NCBI GenBank assembly: GCA_001310455.1
Contig: BAXG01000038.1
Span: forward strand, 1 to 58,233
Length of the DNA stretch: 58,233 nucleotides
Reading direction: 5' to 3'
Source of the DNA: Photobacterium sp. JCM 19050
GTDB lineage: Bacteria; Pseudomonadota; Gammaproteobacteria; Enterobacterales; Vibrionaceae
This document shows, piece after piece, positions 17,007 through 26,841 of this stretch (the first letter of the stretch is position 1; every line of letters starts with the position of its first letter). A model generated the notes under the pieces. It saw only the letters and a program-made list of their open reading frames with translations, made no database searches and was not told the DNA's origin. The position numbers and the translations under genes are program-made.

Positions 17007-17471
17007 CTATTCCCGGCAGATGTCGGCAAGTTGCGGGTGACAAAGCGCCATGAGGTCGTCAAGGGCCAGTTCAATACCGGCCATGCGGTCACCGGAGCTG
17101 ATGTTTACCGTAGCATGGGCCAGCAACTGACGGTCAAAAATCACCGGCAGGGGTGTTGCAAGCGCAATGGGGGCGACTGCCCCGATCTGAAACCCGGTGA
17201 CCTTCAGCACGTCTTCGCTGTCGGCGCAGGTCATACGGCGGCAGTTAAACTGGGCGCGAACCCGTTTGGGGTCAACTTGCTTCAAGCCCGGGACGCAGGC
17301 CAGTGCGTAAAGACCACCCATATCACGGACGAGGATAGACTTAACCATCTGCTCAGGCACAACGCCCCGTTGCGCTGCGGCCTCTTCCACCGTAAAAACC
17401 GGCTGGCTGTGGCGGAGCAACGTGTAGGAAATCTGATTCTGGTCCAGAAGGGAAATAACCGGTGTTTGCAT
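17007..17471 (-). CDS. YbaK/ProX-type aminoacyl-tRNA deacylase
   Basis: 154 aa single-domain YbaK/EbsC family protein. Family features include the YTLLRHSQPVFTVEEAAAQRG opening, the lysine in EQMVKSILVRD used for deacylation, and GGLYALACVPGLKQVD. Such proteins hydrolyse mischarged tRNAs (for example Cys-tRNAPro for YbaK, Ala-tRNAPro for ProXp-ala). Which substrate this one uses cannot be told from sequence alone. It starts 3 bp after the ygfZ stop, so the two are very likely co-transcribed. This pairing is not found at the E. coli ygfZ locus. Confidence 0.8.
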   Translation of the reverse strand: MQTPVISLLDQNQISYTLLRHSQPVFTVEEAAAQRGVVPEQMVKSILVRDMGGLYALACVPGLKQVDPKRVRAQFNCRRMTCADSEDVLKVTGFQIGAVAPIALATPLPVIFDRQLLAHATVNISSGDRMAGIELALDDLMALCHPQLADICRE

Positions 17472-17474
17472 CGG

Positions 17475-18449
17475 TTATTCGTCATCCAATGAATACGGCA
17501 GTGGCAAGCGCTGCCAGACTGACGCCTGCCCCTCAAGGCGGAATGCGGTTTCTTCTTCCAGATTGTTGGGGAGCACTGCCAGTGCCAGTGCCTGGCCGTC
17601 AGCAAAGCGGTAACCGGCGATAACCGAACCGCCATTTCGCCAACTTTCGCCGACCTGGCGTTCCAGTGTGTCTCCGGCTTTCGGTGCTTCGGATGACTCG
17701 CCGGCCAACAGGTACATGGCGCGCTTGTTCATACCACGGTACTTGGCGCGGGCAACGGTTTCCTGTCCGGTATAACAGCCCTTGCTGAAGCTGATGCCGC
17801 CCGCGGCCTGCAGGTTCAGGGCCTGGGGAATATGCTCGGCACTGGTTGTTGTTTCAATTCGTGGCGTTGCTGCCTTGATATCGTATAGATCCCAGAGGGT
17901 ATGATCAGCCAGCACGGCGGTGTTCAGGGCTTCGATAACCTTGTCGGCACCTTCAGGAGTGAGCGCAAGCAGCCATTGGTTTTCCCCGGTCAGAACCGCA
18001 GAGCCAAACTCGCCGCGGCGTACATTGCCACCTTCACCAAACAGGGAGGCTACTGCATGGTTTGCTTCACCGCCCGTCAGGCCAAGAAGCACTTCATCGC
18101 TGATGGCGAAGGTGACTTTGGAAAAAATGGCATATTTGCGAATTTCATTCAGTTCTGTTTCTGCCTGGCTGATGGGCATGGCAAAGGCAAGACCGCCATT
18201 GTGGTGGAAAAGACGAAATGCGGCCCACATCTTACCTTTTGCGTCGCAATGCGCCGCCATGGTGGATTCAGTTTCAGCGAGGGCGGTGACGTCACAGGTA
18301 ATCTGACCCTGCAGGTACTTTACGGTGTCCTCGCCGCTTGCAGTGATCAAAGACCAGTTATCCAGTGCGACGACAGCCAATGCCGGTAATGCATCATTGT
18401 GGCCGATTGGCTGTGCGGTAAAAGCATGGTTTTCGTACCAGGTGGTCAT
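17475..18449 (-). CDS. ygfZ: tRNA-modifying / Fe-S maturation protein YgfZ
   Basis: 324 aa folate-binding protein related to GcvT. The signature KGCYTGQETVARAKYRG, with its essential cysteine, is present at about residue 225. YgfZ supports MiaB-type and other Fe-S enzymes and is needed under oxidative stress. It is divergent from sdhE across 207 bp, as in E. coli, where ygfZ faces the sdhE-ygfX pair. Confidence 0.95.
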   Translation of the reverse strand: MTTWYENHAFTAQPIGHNDALPALAVVALDNWSLITASGEDTVKYLQGQITCDVTALAETESTMAAHCDAKGKMWAAFRLFHHNGGLAFAMPISQAETELNEIRKYAIFSKVTFAISDEVLLGLTGGEANHAVASLFGEGGNVRRGEFGSAVLTGENQWLLALTPEGADKVIEALNTAVLADHTLWDLYDIKAATPRIETTTSAEHIPQALNLQAAGGISFSKGCYTGQETVARAKYRGMNKRAMYLLAGESSEAPKAGDTLERQVGESWRNGGSVIAGYRFADGQALALAVLPNNLEEETAFRLEGQASVWQRLPLPYSLDDE

Positions 18450-18656
18450 CGTTTTTCCCTCTGTATTCTAATGAGGTAATGGTAATCCCAAGGCCGGATT
18501 TTGTCAGCAGACGGAAAGTAAGGGTTTATAACAGCCTGGTGTGGATGATGTGATGCCGGGCAATATCGCATCTTGGGCGATTGAATCTGGGCGCACAGCG
18601 ATAACAGGGGTAAACTCTGGCAAATCTTATGAAACACTGATTTATCTGAGGAAGCC

Positions 18657-18916
18657 ATGTTTAGTGCAGAAGAGAAAGCACGGATTAAGTGGCATGCCGC
18701 CGTGGTATGCTGGAGCTGGATGTTATCATTATGCCGTTTTTTGAAGAGCAGTTTGAGTCGCTGTCTGAGCAGGATCAGAAGGACTTTGTAGCCTTGCTGG
18801 AGTGTGATGATCCGGATCTCTTTAACTGGCTGATGGGACATGGCCGCAGTGAGAACCCGGCGATTGCTGCCATGGTAGATCAAATTGTCGCCCACAACCG
18901 ATCCAAGCTCCGCTGA
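18657..18916 (+). CDS. sdhE: FAD assembly factor SdhE (one frame break near 18696)
   Basis: 86 aa after restoring one C (CCC read as CC) in HA-RRGMLELD. SdhE delivers or helps attach FAD to succinate dehydrogenase. The RGM-ELD motif, with the key glycine and glutamate, and LLECDDPDLFNWLMGHG are conserved. ATG 18657 with GAGGA upstream gives MFSAEEKARIKWHARRG. The ygfX start overlaps the 3' end by about 32 bp. Confidence 0.9.
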
Positions 18917-19313
18917 GGTTAACCTCACTCCCTCAAAAACCGGCCTGACACTGATAACCGTAATCTACAGTCTGGCCGGCTTGTCTTTGCTGTTCTTTAC
19001 CGCGTTTCCCCTAGAACTCAGTGCTGTACTGATTGCCCTACTGGTCAACGAGTATGGCAAAAGCCGTCAAAAAGCAACTGCCCACCAGGGTGTGCTGCGC
19101 CTACTGATAAGCGGCAGCGTGCGCTGGCAGGGAAACTCCGCAGTGGTGGAACGGGTTGTTATGGTCAATACCCGGCTGGTGTGGTTGGAGGTGTTACGGG
19201 GCGGGGTAAGGCAGAACATTGTCTGCTTTTATGATGCGACGGATGACCTGAGTTACCGCTCACTTTGCCGTCTTTCGGGTTACCTGCAAACCCACACGGA
19301 AAACGAGCCCTGA
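18885..19313 (+). CDS. ygfX: Inner-membrane protein YgfX (CptA)
   Basis: 142 aa with two adjacent hydrophobic helices (ITVIYSLAGLSLLFFTAF and LELSAVLIALLVNEY, residues ~23-58) and a soluble C-terminal part, the topology of YgfX. In E. coli YgfX was proposed as a toxin that affects cytoskeletal proteins, partnered with SdhE. The start is a TTG at 18885 overlapping sdhE; no clear ribosome binding site is seen, so translation may be coupled. Sequence divergence is high, as usual in this family. Confidence 0.75.
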   Translation: MSPTTDPSSAEVNLTPSKTGLTLITVIYSLAGLSLLFFTAFPLELSAVLIALLVNEYGKSRQKATAHQGVLRLLISGSVRWQGNSAVVERVVMVNTRLVWLEVLRGGVRQNIVCFYDATDDLSYRSLCRLSGYLQTHTENEP

Positions 19314-19327
19314 CACCCATGGAATCC

Positions 19328-19350
19328 GGCCGGGAAGGGTTCCCGGCCTT
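19328..19350 (+). terminator. Possible terminator between convergent ygfX and nadB
   Basis: GGCCGGGAA and TTCCCGGCC pair around a 3-nt loop, 14 bp after the ygfX stop. The T tract is poor (TT), so activity is uncertain. Confidence 0.5.
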
Positions 19351-19354
19351 CTGG

Positions 19355-20969
19355 TTACTGGTTGTCCGGCTTAAGGATAGTGGGGCCGGCATCTGGCTGG
19401 GTGTTGGGGTAGTCGATATTGTAGTGGAGCCCCCGGCTTTCCCGTCGAGCCATGGCGCAGCGGACGATAAGCTCAGCGACCTGGAGCAGGTTACGCAGCT
19501 CCAGCAGGTTATTGGAAACCCGGAAGTTGCTGTAGTAATCATGCACTTCCTGCTTCAAAAGCTCTATGCGGCGAAGGGCCCGCTCAAGGCGTTTGGTTGA
19601 GCGCACGATACCGACGTAGTCCCACATAAACAGACGCAGTTCATGCCAGTTGTGCTGGATAACTACCTCTTCATCAGAACAGCTTACCTGGCTTTCATCC
19701 CATGAAGGCAACTGAGGGGGCATTTCAGCTTTAGACGCTTCCCGGAAGATATCCTGAGCGGCAGACCAGGCGTAAACTACGCATTCGAGCAAAGAGTTCG
19801 ACGCCATGCGGTTTGCGCCGTGAAGGCCGGTGTAACTTACCTCGCCGATCGCATACAAGCCGGGCAGGTCAGTGCGTCCGCGCTTGTCCACAATCACACC
19901 GCCACAGGTATAGTGCGCAGCAGGAACAATGGGGATCCGGTCTTTAGTCAGATCAAAACCGAGCGGCAACAATTTTTCGTTTATGGTCGGGAAGTGCTTT
20001 TGCACAAAGTCCGGGTCTTTGTGGCTGATGTCCAGGTACATGCAATCCGCACCAAGACGCTTCATTTCGTAGTCGATGGCCCGGGCAACAATGTCGCGCG
20101 GAGCCAGCTCGCCTCGCTCATCAAACTCCGGCATAAAACGGCTGCCATCCGGGCGGAGCAGGTATGCGCCTTCGCCGCGAAGGGCTTCGGTCAGCAAGAA
20201 GTTTCGGGCATCCGGGTGGAAAAGGCAGGTGGGTGGAACTGATTGAATTCGAGGTTTGCCACCCGGCACCCGGCGCGCCAGGCCATAGCAATGCCATCCC
20301 CGGAAGATACGTCCGGGTTGGATGTGTACTGGTAAACCTTGGATGCACCGCCGGTTGCAAGGATGACGAATTTTGCCCGCACGGTTTCCACCGCCTCCCG
20401 GTTGCGGTTCCAGACGTAGGCACCAAGAACCCGGTTGGGTTTGTCACGGCCGATTTTGGCGTTGGTTATCAGGTCGATAGCCGTGTAGCGCTCCAGCACT
20501 GTGATGTTCGGGTGGGCGTGGGCGTTTTCCTGCAAGGTAGTTTGCACTGCCATGCCGGTTGCGTCTGCCGCATGGAGAATACGCCGGTGGCTGTGACCAC
20601 CCTCCGTGTCAGGTGGTAGCGCGGCTCCTCGTCGTCCTCGGTCTCTTCCTGGTCGAAAGGGACGCCGCCGTCAATGAGCCATTGAACGCAGTCCTTCGCA
20701 TTTTCGGCAATAAACCGGACAACATCCTCTTCGCAAATCCCGCCACCCGCTATCATGGTGTCGTCGACGTGCGCGTCAATGCTGTCATCTTCTTCATCAA
20801 AAACTGCGGCAATGCCGCCCTGGGCATAGTAAGTGGCGCCTTCATTTAAAGGGCCTTTGCTCAGCACGGTCACCTTATGTTTCCTCGCGAGACGGAGGGA
20901 GAGTGACAAACCGGCGGCACCGCTGCCGATCACCAGAATGTCACACTGGTGCTGTTGCTGCTTGGTCAT
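19355..20969 (-). CDS. nadB: L-aspartate oxidase (two frame breaks, near 20604 and 20231)
   Basis: FAD enzyme that oxidises aspartate to iminoaspartate, the first step of NAD synthesis. The FAD motif [19 protein letters not shown], the block [27 protein letters not shown] and the active-site region GAHRMASNS-like ([17 protein letters not shown]) are present. The start ATG 20969 gives [17 protein letters not shown]. Frame breaks fall at [16 protein letters not shown] (GGG read as GG) and FNQFHP-TCLFHP (CCCC read as CCC). The restored product is about 538 aa, E. coli-like (540). Adjacent, divergent nadB-rpoE is the standard gammaproteobacterial order. Confidence 0.95.
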
Positions 20970-21128
20970 AGTGTTAGAGGTTCCCTGTCTATGTTGACTT
21001 CTGGCTGACACGAGTATGACGTTTAGCGGGTATCAAAGGATGCAGTCACTTCGGCTGCTTGCTACTATCGTGCTGTCTAGCATGGTTATTGTGGCTCGTG
21101 ACGGGCCGAAAACTTTTTAATGTCTGGC

Positions 21129-21156
21129 GGAACTTTCGTCAGACTTCAGACTCATA
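21129..21156 (+). promoter_or_regulatory. Sigma-E-type promoter for rpoE
   Basis: GGAACTT (21129-21135), 16 bp, then TCATA (21152-21156). This matches the sigma-E -35 GGAACTT and a -10 of the TCxxA kind. It lies about 90 bp upstream of the rpoE start and would provide the known positive autoregulation of rpoE. Confidence 0.72.
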
Positions 21157-21248
21157 GATAATGCTCATGCGCAGCAGGGTGTCAATAGAATTCCTATAAA
21201 CTTCCTGCAATCGGGCGTTAACAATAAACATAAGGGGTAAACGCTCGG

Positions 21249-21827
21249 ATGAGCGAGCAGATTACAGATCAGGTGCTGATCGAGCGTGTGCAAAATGGAG
21301 ATAAACAGGCATTTAACCTTTTGGTCATTAAATACCAGAACAAGGTTTGTAACCTGATTGCACGCTATGTCAGCAACCAGGGCGATATCCCGGATGTCGC
21401 TCAGGAAGCGTTTATTAAAGCCTATCGTGCCCTGCCCGGTTTTCGGGGAGAAAGTGCGTTTTATACCTGGCTTTACCGGATTGTGGTTAACACAGCCAAA
21501 AACTATTTAGTCGCCCAGGGTCGCAGGCCACCTGCCAACGATGTTGATGCAGAAGAGGCCGAATACTACGAAGAGAGCAGTGCATTAAAAGAAATTTCGA
21601 ACCCTGAGAATTTAATGTTGTCAGATGAGATAAGACAGGTGGTTTTTTCGACAATCGAGTCTCTTCCTGACGACCTGAAAACAGCGATTACCCTTCGTGA
21701 GATCGAAGGTCTCAGCTATGAGGAAATCGCTGAAGTCATGGAGTGCCCTGTAGGGACAGTGCGGTCGCGTATTTTCCGGGCAAGGGAAGCGGTAGATAAG
21801 CGAATCGCACCACTCATTAATCGTTAG
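21249..21827 (+). CDS. rpoE: Envelope-stress sigma factor sigma-E
   Basis: 192 aa ECF sigma factor, near the E. coli length (191). Region 2 (FIKAYRALPGFRGESAFYTWLYRI) and region 4 (LREIEGLSYEEIAEVMECPVGTVRSRIFRAREA) are intact. It directs transcription of outer-membrane folding and repair genes and is held inactive by RseA. It heads rpoE-rseA-rseB-rseC and has a sigma-E-like promoter upstream. The opening MSEQITDQVLIERVQNGDKQAFN is near identical to that of E. coli. Confidence 0.98.
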   Translation: MSEQITDQVLIERVQNGDKQAFNLLVIKYQNKVCNLIARYVSNQGDIPDVAQEAFIKAYRALPGFRGESAFYTWLYRIVVNTAKNYLVAQGRRPPANDVDAEEAEYYEESSALKEISNPENLMLSDEIRQVVFSTIESLPDDLKTAITLREIEGLSYEEIAEVMECPVGTVRSRIFRAREAVDKRIAPLINR

Positions 21828-21859
21828 CACCAAACGTGACAAATTTGATGGTGGAATCA

Positions 21860-22496
21860 ATGGCGGAAAAAGAGAATATTTCTGCAATGCTGGATGGGGA
21901 AGCACTGAGCCAGGATGTGATCAGTGAAGTGGAAACCTCCCCAGAAGCCCTCGAAACATGGGCAAGCTACCATACTATCCGCGATGTGATGCGTGGTGAG
22001 TCAGCTTCGGCTCACCAGTGTGATATCGCAGGTAAGGTAGCTATGGCCCTTGAAGACGAGCCGGCTTACAAGCCCCATACAGCATCGGCACCTCTTAAAG
22101 AGGTTGCGACGCAGGAAGATCAACTACCCCCATACTGCGCGCCGTTCTATGCCTAGCTGGTTCCACCAGTTCGGGCAGGTAGCGATTGCAGCAACAGTGA
22201 CCCTCGCGGTGATTGTTGGCGTACAACAATACAATGGCGGCGATTCAGGTGCCCCGCAGCTTGCGGACAGCCAGCTTCCCGTTCTTCAGACTGTTCCTTT
22301 TACTGGCCAGGCCGAGCCGGTTAGTCTGAGTCGTGAGTCATTAAGACAGCAGCCTACAGAGGCGCAATTGATGGAGCAACGTAAGCGCATCAATGCTATT
22401 TTGCAGGATTATGAATTGCAGCTTCGCCTGAATGCCCAGAGTGAACTGCATACTACCGGACAGCATCAGGACATACCTGCAGCTTCACAGCAATAA
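21860..22496 (+). CDS. rseA: Anti-sigma-E factor RseA (one frame break near 22128)
   Basis: About 211 aa. The cytoplasmic sigma-E-binding domain is clear (ISAMLDGEALSQDVISE, TWASYHTIRDVMRGE), followed by a transmembrane helix (QVAIAATVTLAVIVGVQQYNG) and a periplasmic tail. DegS and RseP cleave RseA on envelope stress. The frame changes at the C5 run 22126-22130: reading four Cs gives LPHTARRSMPSWFHQFGQ and joins the two halves, so one extra base is likely. ATG 21860 is preferred over an upstream TTG because of GGTGGA just ahead of it. Confidence 0.9.
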
Positions 22497-22509
22497 GTGT
22501 GGGAGTAGA

Positions 22510-23538
22510 ATGAAAAAAATTCTGGTCGGTGTTGTAGCGCTGGTCAGTTTGATGTCTGGACAAGCCTCGGCTGACTCAGGGTCTGCCGAGGCTTTGTTGC
22601 ATCAAATGGACAAGGCAACTGCCGAACTCAACTACGAGTTATCATACATTTGGGTGCGGAAGAACAGCATTGAGCCGCTGCGTTTCCGTCACGCCATTGT
22701 CGACAACCACAATTTCTCCCAGCTTGCCTATTTAAGCGGCCCGCCACGCGAAGTGATTCAGCGGGGCCATGAAGTCAGCTATTTTGAACCGGGTATTGAA
22801 CCTTTCACCATCAAAAGTGAAGCTATTGTTGCGCCTATTCCGGCAGTCATGCAGGCCGACATCGACGATCTGGCGAAGTACTACGATTTCATTTCGCTTG
22901 GCCGGGCCCGTGAAGCCGGTTTGCCCTGTTACGTTGTGCGCGTTGTTCCCAAAGACGGAGAGCGTTATTCCTACGTGATCTGGGTCGATGAGCGAACCAA
23001 GCTTTTGGTGCGTGCAGATCTGCTGGACCGCGATGGTGACCCTATCGAGCAATACCGTACCGTGTCGCTGGTTGTCACGCCGAAAGTTGGCGAAGCCATG
23101 AAGCAACTTGAAACGGTGAAATTGCCTCCGGTCGTGGATATTCCGAAAGCGCCGAATGTTGCCCTGGGCTGGGAAGTCTCCAAACTGCCGCGGGGCTTTA
23201 AGCCGGTTTACCAAAACCGCCACCGTTTGCTGATGACTGAAAAGCCGGTGGAAAGCCAGATGTTCAGTGACGGTCTGTTTTCATTTTCTGTCTACCTGTC
23301 CAAAGCTGACCAAAACTCTGTCAACCAACAGATGGTGCGCCAGGGCCGACGTACCCTTCACAGCTTTGTTGTTGGCAACACTGAAGTGACCGTCGTGGGG
23401 GATATCCCGCCAGACACCGCACGGAGCGTGGCTGAGTCGGTTCGATTTATCAGCCCGGCGAAAATTCAGGTAGATGCCAAGGCTGAGGATGCTTCCCGAC
23501 AGGGTAAGGCGTCTCAACAAGTTACCGTAAATCAGTAA
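22510..23538 (+). CDS. rseB: Sigma-E regulatory protein RseB
   Basis: 342 aa periplasmic protein with a signal peptide (MKKILVGVVALVSLMSGQASA). It binds the periplasmic part of RseA and protects it from DegS until displaced by lipopolysaccharide signals. The MucB/RseB fold is recognisable from NYELSYIWVRKNSIEPLRFRH-type and LPRGFKPVYQNRH segments. GGGAG lies 5 bp before ATG 22510; the preceding in-frame codons would remove the signal peptide from the N-terminus. Confidence 0.94.
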   Translation: MKKILVGVVALVSLMSGQASADSGSAEALLHQMDKATAELNYELSYIWVRKNSIEPLRFRHAIVDNHNFSQLAYLSGPPREVIQRGHEVSYFEPGIEPFTIKSEAIVAPIPAVMQADIDDLAKYYDFISLGRAREAGLPCYVVRVVPKDGERYSYVIWVDERTKLLVRADLLDRDGDPIEQYRTVSLVVTPKVGEAMKQLETVKLPPVVDIPKAPNVALGWEVSKLPRGFKPVYQNRHRLLMTEKPVESQMFSDGLFSFSVYLSKADQNSVNQQMVRQGRRTLHSFVVGNTEVTVVGDIPPDTARSVAESVRFISPAKIQVDAKAEDASRQGKASQQVTVNQ

Positions 23539-23547
23539 GGCTCCACC

Positions 23548-24042
23548 ATGATCACCGCAGTTGCCACTGTCGTAAGGGCAGAAAAGGGCGAACTTTTACT
23601 GAGCTGCCGGCAGCAATCAAGCTGCGGCAGTTGTGCATCACAATCAAGTTGCGGGACCGGTATTGTCAGTAAGGCATTGCCTGGCCGCGACCTGTCGGTC
23701 AGCGTTGCCTCCGACAAAAAACTCTCACCGGGTACTCAAGTGGAAATCGGTCTGACAGAGCGCAGCGTGCTGGGCTCTGCCATGCTGGTTTATCTGGTGC
23801 CCCTGTTTGGGTTAATTGCTGGTACAGCGCTTGGCCAGTTTTTCGCAACCCTGATTGGCGCCGGAGAGGGAATTATCATCCTCTGCGCGTTGTTGTTCGC
23901 GGCTGCCGGGTTATTCCTTGCCCGCAGCATTGCGAGAAAACGGGAAAATGAAAGCCACCTCAAGCCGGTATTGCTCCGGGTGCTGGGCACACCGATAGAA
24001 GCCGGGCTGGCGATAAATGCCGCAAGTGAGGATAGCGACTAG
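23548..24042 (+). CDS. rseC: Sigma-E/SoxR-reducing regulator RseC
   Basis: 164 aa membrane protein. An N-terminal Cys cluster (SCRQQSSCGSCASQSSCG, residues ~18-35) precedes two transmembrane helices (VLGSAMLVYLVPLFGLIAGTAL and IIILCALLFAAAGLFLA). In E. coli RseC affects sigma-E mildly and takes part in reducing SoxR with the Rsx complex. It is the fourth gene of the operon, 9 bp after rseB. Confidence 0.93.
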   Translation: MITAVATVVRAEKGELLLSCRQQSSCGSCASQSSCGTGIVSKALPGRDLSVSVASDKKLSPGTQVEIGLTERSVLGSAMLVYLVPLFGLIAGTALGQFFATLIGAGEGIIILCALLFAAAGLFLARSIARKRENESHLKPVLLRVLGTPIEAGLAINAASEDSD

Positions 24043-24118
24043 CCGCTAAATTCGGTAGAATCCCGCAACTTGATCGAAAGATCCCAATCTGAACAGAATG
24101 AGTTAGTCACGCCAATCT

Positions 24119-25914
24119 ATGAAGCATATTCGTAACTTTTCGATTATTGCCCACATTGACCATGGTAAGTCGACCCTATCGGATCGTCTTATCCAGGTGT
24201 GTGGAGGCCTCACCGACCGCGAAATGGCCGAGCAGGTCCTTGACTCGATGGATCTCGAGCGCGAGCGCGGTATTACCATCAAAGCCCAGAGTGTAACCCT
24301 GAATTACACCGCCAAAGATGGTGAGACATACCAGCTGAACTTCATCGACACTCCGGGACACGTGGACTTCTCCTATGAAGTATCCCGCTCTCTGGCTGCC
24401 TGTGAAGGTGCGCTGCTGGTGGTGGACGCAGGCCAGGGCGTAGAAGCCCAAACGCTGGCTAACTGCTACACCGCCATTGAAATGGACCTTGAGGTGGTGC
24501 CAATCCTTAACAAGATTGACCTGCCAGCTGCAGATCCAGAGCGCGTGGCTGAAGAAATTGAAGACATCGTAGGTATCGATGCCGTTGAAGCGACCCGTTG
24601 TTCGGCGAAAACCGGCGTGGGCGTTGATGACGTGCTGGAAGATATCGTCCGCCTGATTCCGCCACCGGAAGGTGACCCGGATGCTGCGCCGCAAGCCCTG
24701 ATTATCGACTCTTGGTTCGATAACTACCTGGGTGTTGTTTCCCTGGTGCGCATGAAAAACGGCTCACTGAAAAAAGGTGACAAGATTAAGGTGATGAGCA
24801 CCGGCCAGGTGTGGGGTATCGACCGTATTGGTATCTTCACCCCTAAGCAGACAGACACCAAAGGTCTGAACTGTGGTGAGGTGGGCTGGATTGTCTGCGG
24901 TATCAAGGACATCACTGGTGCGCCAGTGGGTGATACCCTGACGCTGGCCAAAGGTGGCTGCGAAACTGCACTGCCGGGCTTTAAGAAAGTGAAGCCACAG
25001 GTTTATGCCGGCCTGTTCCCGATTTCGTCTGACGATTACGAGAACTTTCGCGATGCGCTGGGCAAACTGAGCCTCAACGATGCGTCACTGTTCTACGAGC
25101 CAGAGAACTCTGCTGCACTGGGCTTTGGTTTCCGTTGTGGTTTCCTTGGCATGTTGCACATGGAAATCATTCAGGAGCGTCTGGAGCGTGAATACGATCT
25201 GGACCTCATCACCACCGCACCGACCGTAGTCTACGAAGTGAAGAAGACCAACGGTGAAATGATGCTGGTGGACAGCCCGGCCAAACTGCCTGCGGTAAAC
25301 GACATTGAAGAAATGCGTGAGCCGATTGCCCGCTGTAACATTCTGGTACCAACGGAATACCTGGGTAACGTAATTACCCTGTGCGTTGAGAAGCGCGGTA
25401 TGCAGGTAGACATGGTTTACCACGGCAACCAGGTGCACTGACTTATGATATCCCGATGGCAGAAGTGGTTCTGGACTTCTTCGACCGCCTGAAGTCGACC
25501 TCCCGTGGTTATGCGTCCCTGGATTACGGTTTCCAGCGCTTTGAAACCTCGAACATGGTTCGCGTGGATATTCTGGTTAACGGTGACCGTGTTGACGCAC
25601 TGGCGATTATCACCCACAAAGAGCAATCGCAGAGCCGTGGCCGTGACCTGGTTGAGAAGATGCGTGAATTCATCCCTCGCCAGCAGTTTGATATTGCCAT
25701 CCAGGCAGCCATCGGTAACCACGTTATCGCCCGTTCTACCGTTAAACAGCTGCGGAAGAACGTACTGGCGAAGTGTTACGGTGGTGATGTAAGCCGTAAG
25801 AAGAAACTGTTGCAGAAACAGAAAGAAGGTAAGAAGCGAATGAAGCAGATCGGTAACGTAGAACTGCCTCAGGAAGCCTTCCTTGCCATTCTGCATGTAG
25901 GAAAAGACAAATAA
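24119..25914 (+). CDS. lepA: Elongation factor 4 (LepA; one frame break near 25434)
   Basis: 598 aa when one G is restored (E. coli 599). A GTPase with P-loop AHIDHGKST, switch [14 protein letters not shown], then EF-G-like domains and the LepA-specific C-terminal domain ([20 protein letters not shown] ... [20 protein letters not shown]). It acts on ribosomes, in initiation or under ionic stress. The frame ends at GNQV where GGCACTG is read as GCACTG; the C-terminal part continues in the next frame. lepA-lepB-rnc-era-recO-pdxJ-acpS forms a dense operon. Confidence 0.96.
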
Positions 25915-25931
25915 AATCTTAGGGGAAAGTA

Positions 25932-26831
25932 ATGGCAAACACGTTTTCACTGATACTGGTGGTGGTGACTGTATTCACCGGTATCATCTGGGCGCTGGAC
26001 AGGTTTGTCTGGTCGAAAAGACGCCAGGCAGAAGTACGGGCAGCACTCAGTGCTGAAGGTGCAAACGTGGATGACAAGGTTGTGGCGGACGCCGCCCAAC
26101 CTACGGGCTGGGTGGAAACAGCCAGCTCTATTTTCCCCGTGATTGGTTTGGTTCTGGTATTGCGTTCTTTTATTTATGAGCCGTTCCAGATCCCATCCGG
26201 TTCCATGATGCCCACACTGCTGGTAGGCGATTTCATCCTGGTGGAGAAGTTTGCTTACGGCCTGCGTGATCCAGTTTTCCGCCACAAGCTGGTGGAAACC
26301 GGGGAGCCAGAGCGTGGTGACGTGGTAGTGTTTAAATACCCGCTTCAACCAAGCATTGACTACATCAAGCGTGTTGTCGGTATGCCGGGCGATACCGTGC
26401 GTTACCTTTCAGACAAGCGTATCTGTATCAAGAGCCAGGGCGAGAAAGAGTGCAAGCTGGTGCCTTGGTCAAACATGCATGAAAGTGAATTCAAACAGGG
26501 TCCGGTTTATCTCGACCAGGTTGAAGAAACACTGGGTAAACACAACCACGAAATCCTGCTTAACCCGCTCAAGCACGACCTGACCCAGGCTTATCGTCCG
26601 CGTCCGGGTGTGGCTGAATGGGTTGTTCCGCAAGGGCACTACTTTGTGATGGGCGACAACCGTGACAACAGTGCTGACAGCCGTTTCTGGGGCTTTGTGC
26701 CTGAAGCGAATCTGGTCGGCAAAGCGGTAGGGATCTGGATCAGCTTTGAATTCGAACGCGGTGAAGACAGCATTTTGCCGTCTTGGGTTCCCTCCGGTGT
26801 GAGATTCAACCGCATCGGTGGCATTGACTGA
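25932..26831 (+). CDS. lepB: Signal peptidase I
   Basis: 299 aa. It removes signal peptides at the periplasmic side of the inner membrane. Two N-terminal hydrophobic helices (about residues 4-22 and 61-79) precede the catalytic serine box (IPSGSMMPTLLVGDFILVEKF) and the catalytic-lysine box (GDVVVFKYP ... DYIKRVVGMPGD). The C-terminal GDNRDNSADSRFWG box is intact. It starts 17 bp after lepA. Confidence 0.97.
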   Translation: MANTFSLILVVVTVFTGIIWALDRFVWSKRRQAEVRAALSAEGANVDDKVVADAAQPTGWVETASSIFPVIGLVLVLRSFIYEPFQIPSGSMMPTLLVGDFILVEKFAYGLRDPVFRHKLVETGEPERGDVVVFKYPLQPSIDYIKRVVGMPGDTVRYLSDKRICIKSQGEKECKLVPWSNMHESEFKQGPVYLDQVEETLGKHNHEILLNPLKHDLTQAYRPRPGVAEWVVPQGHYFVMGDNRDNSADSRFWGFVPEANLVGKAVGIWISFEFERGEDSILPSWVPSGVRFNRIGGID

Positions 26832-26841
26832 TTGAGAATAT

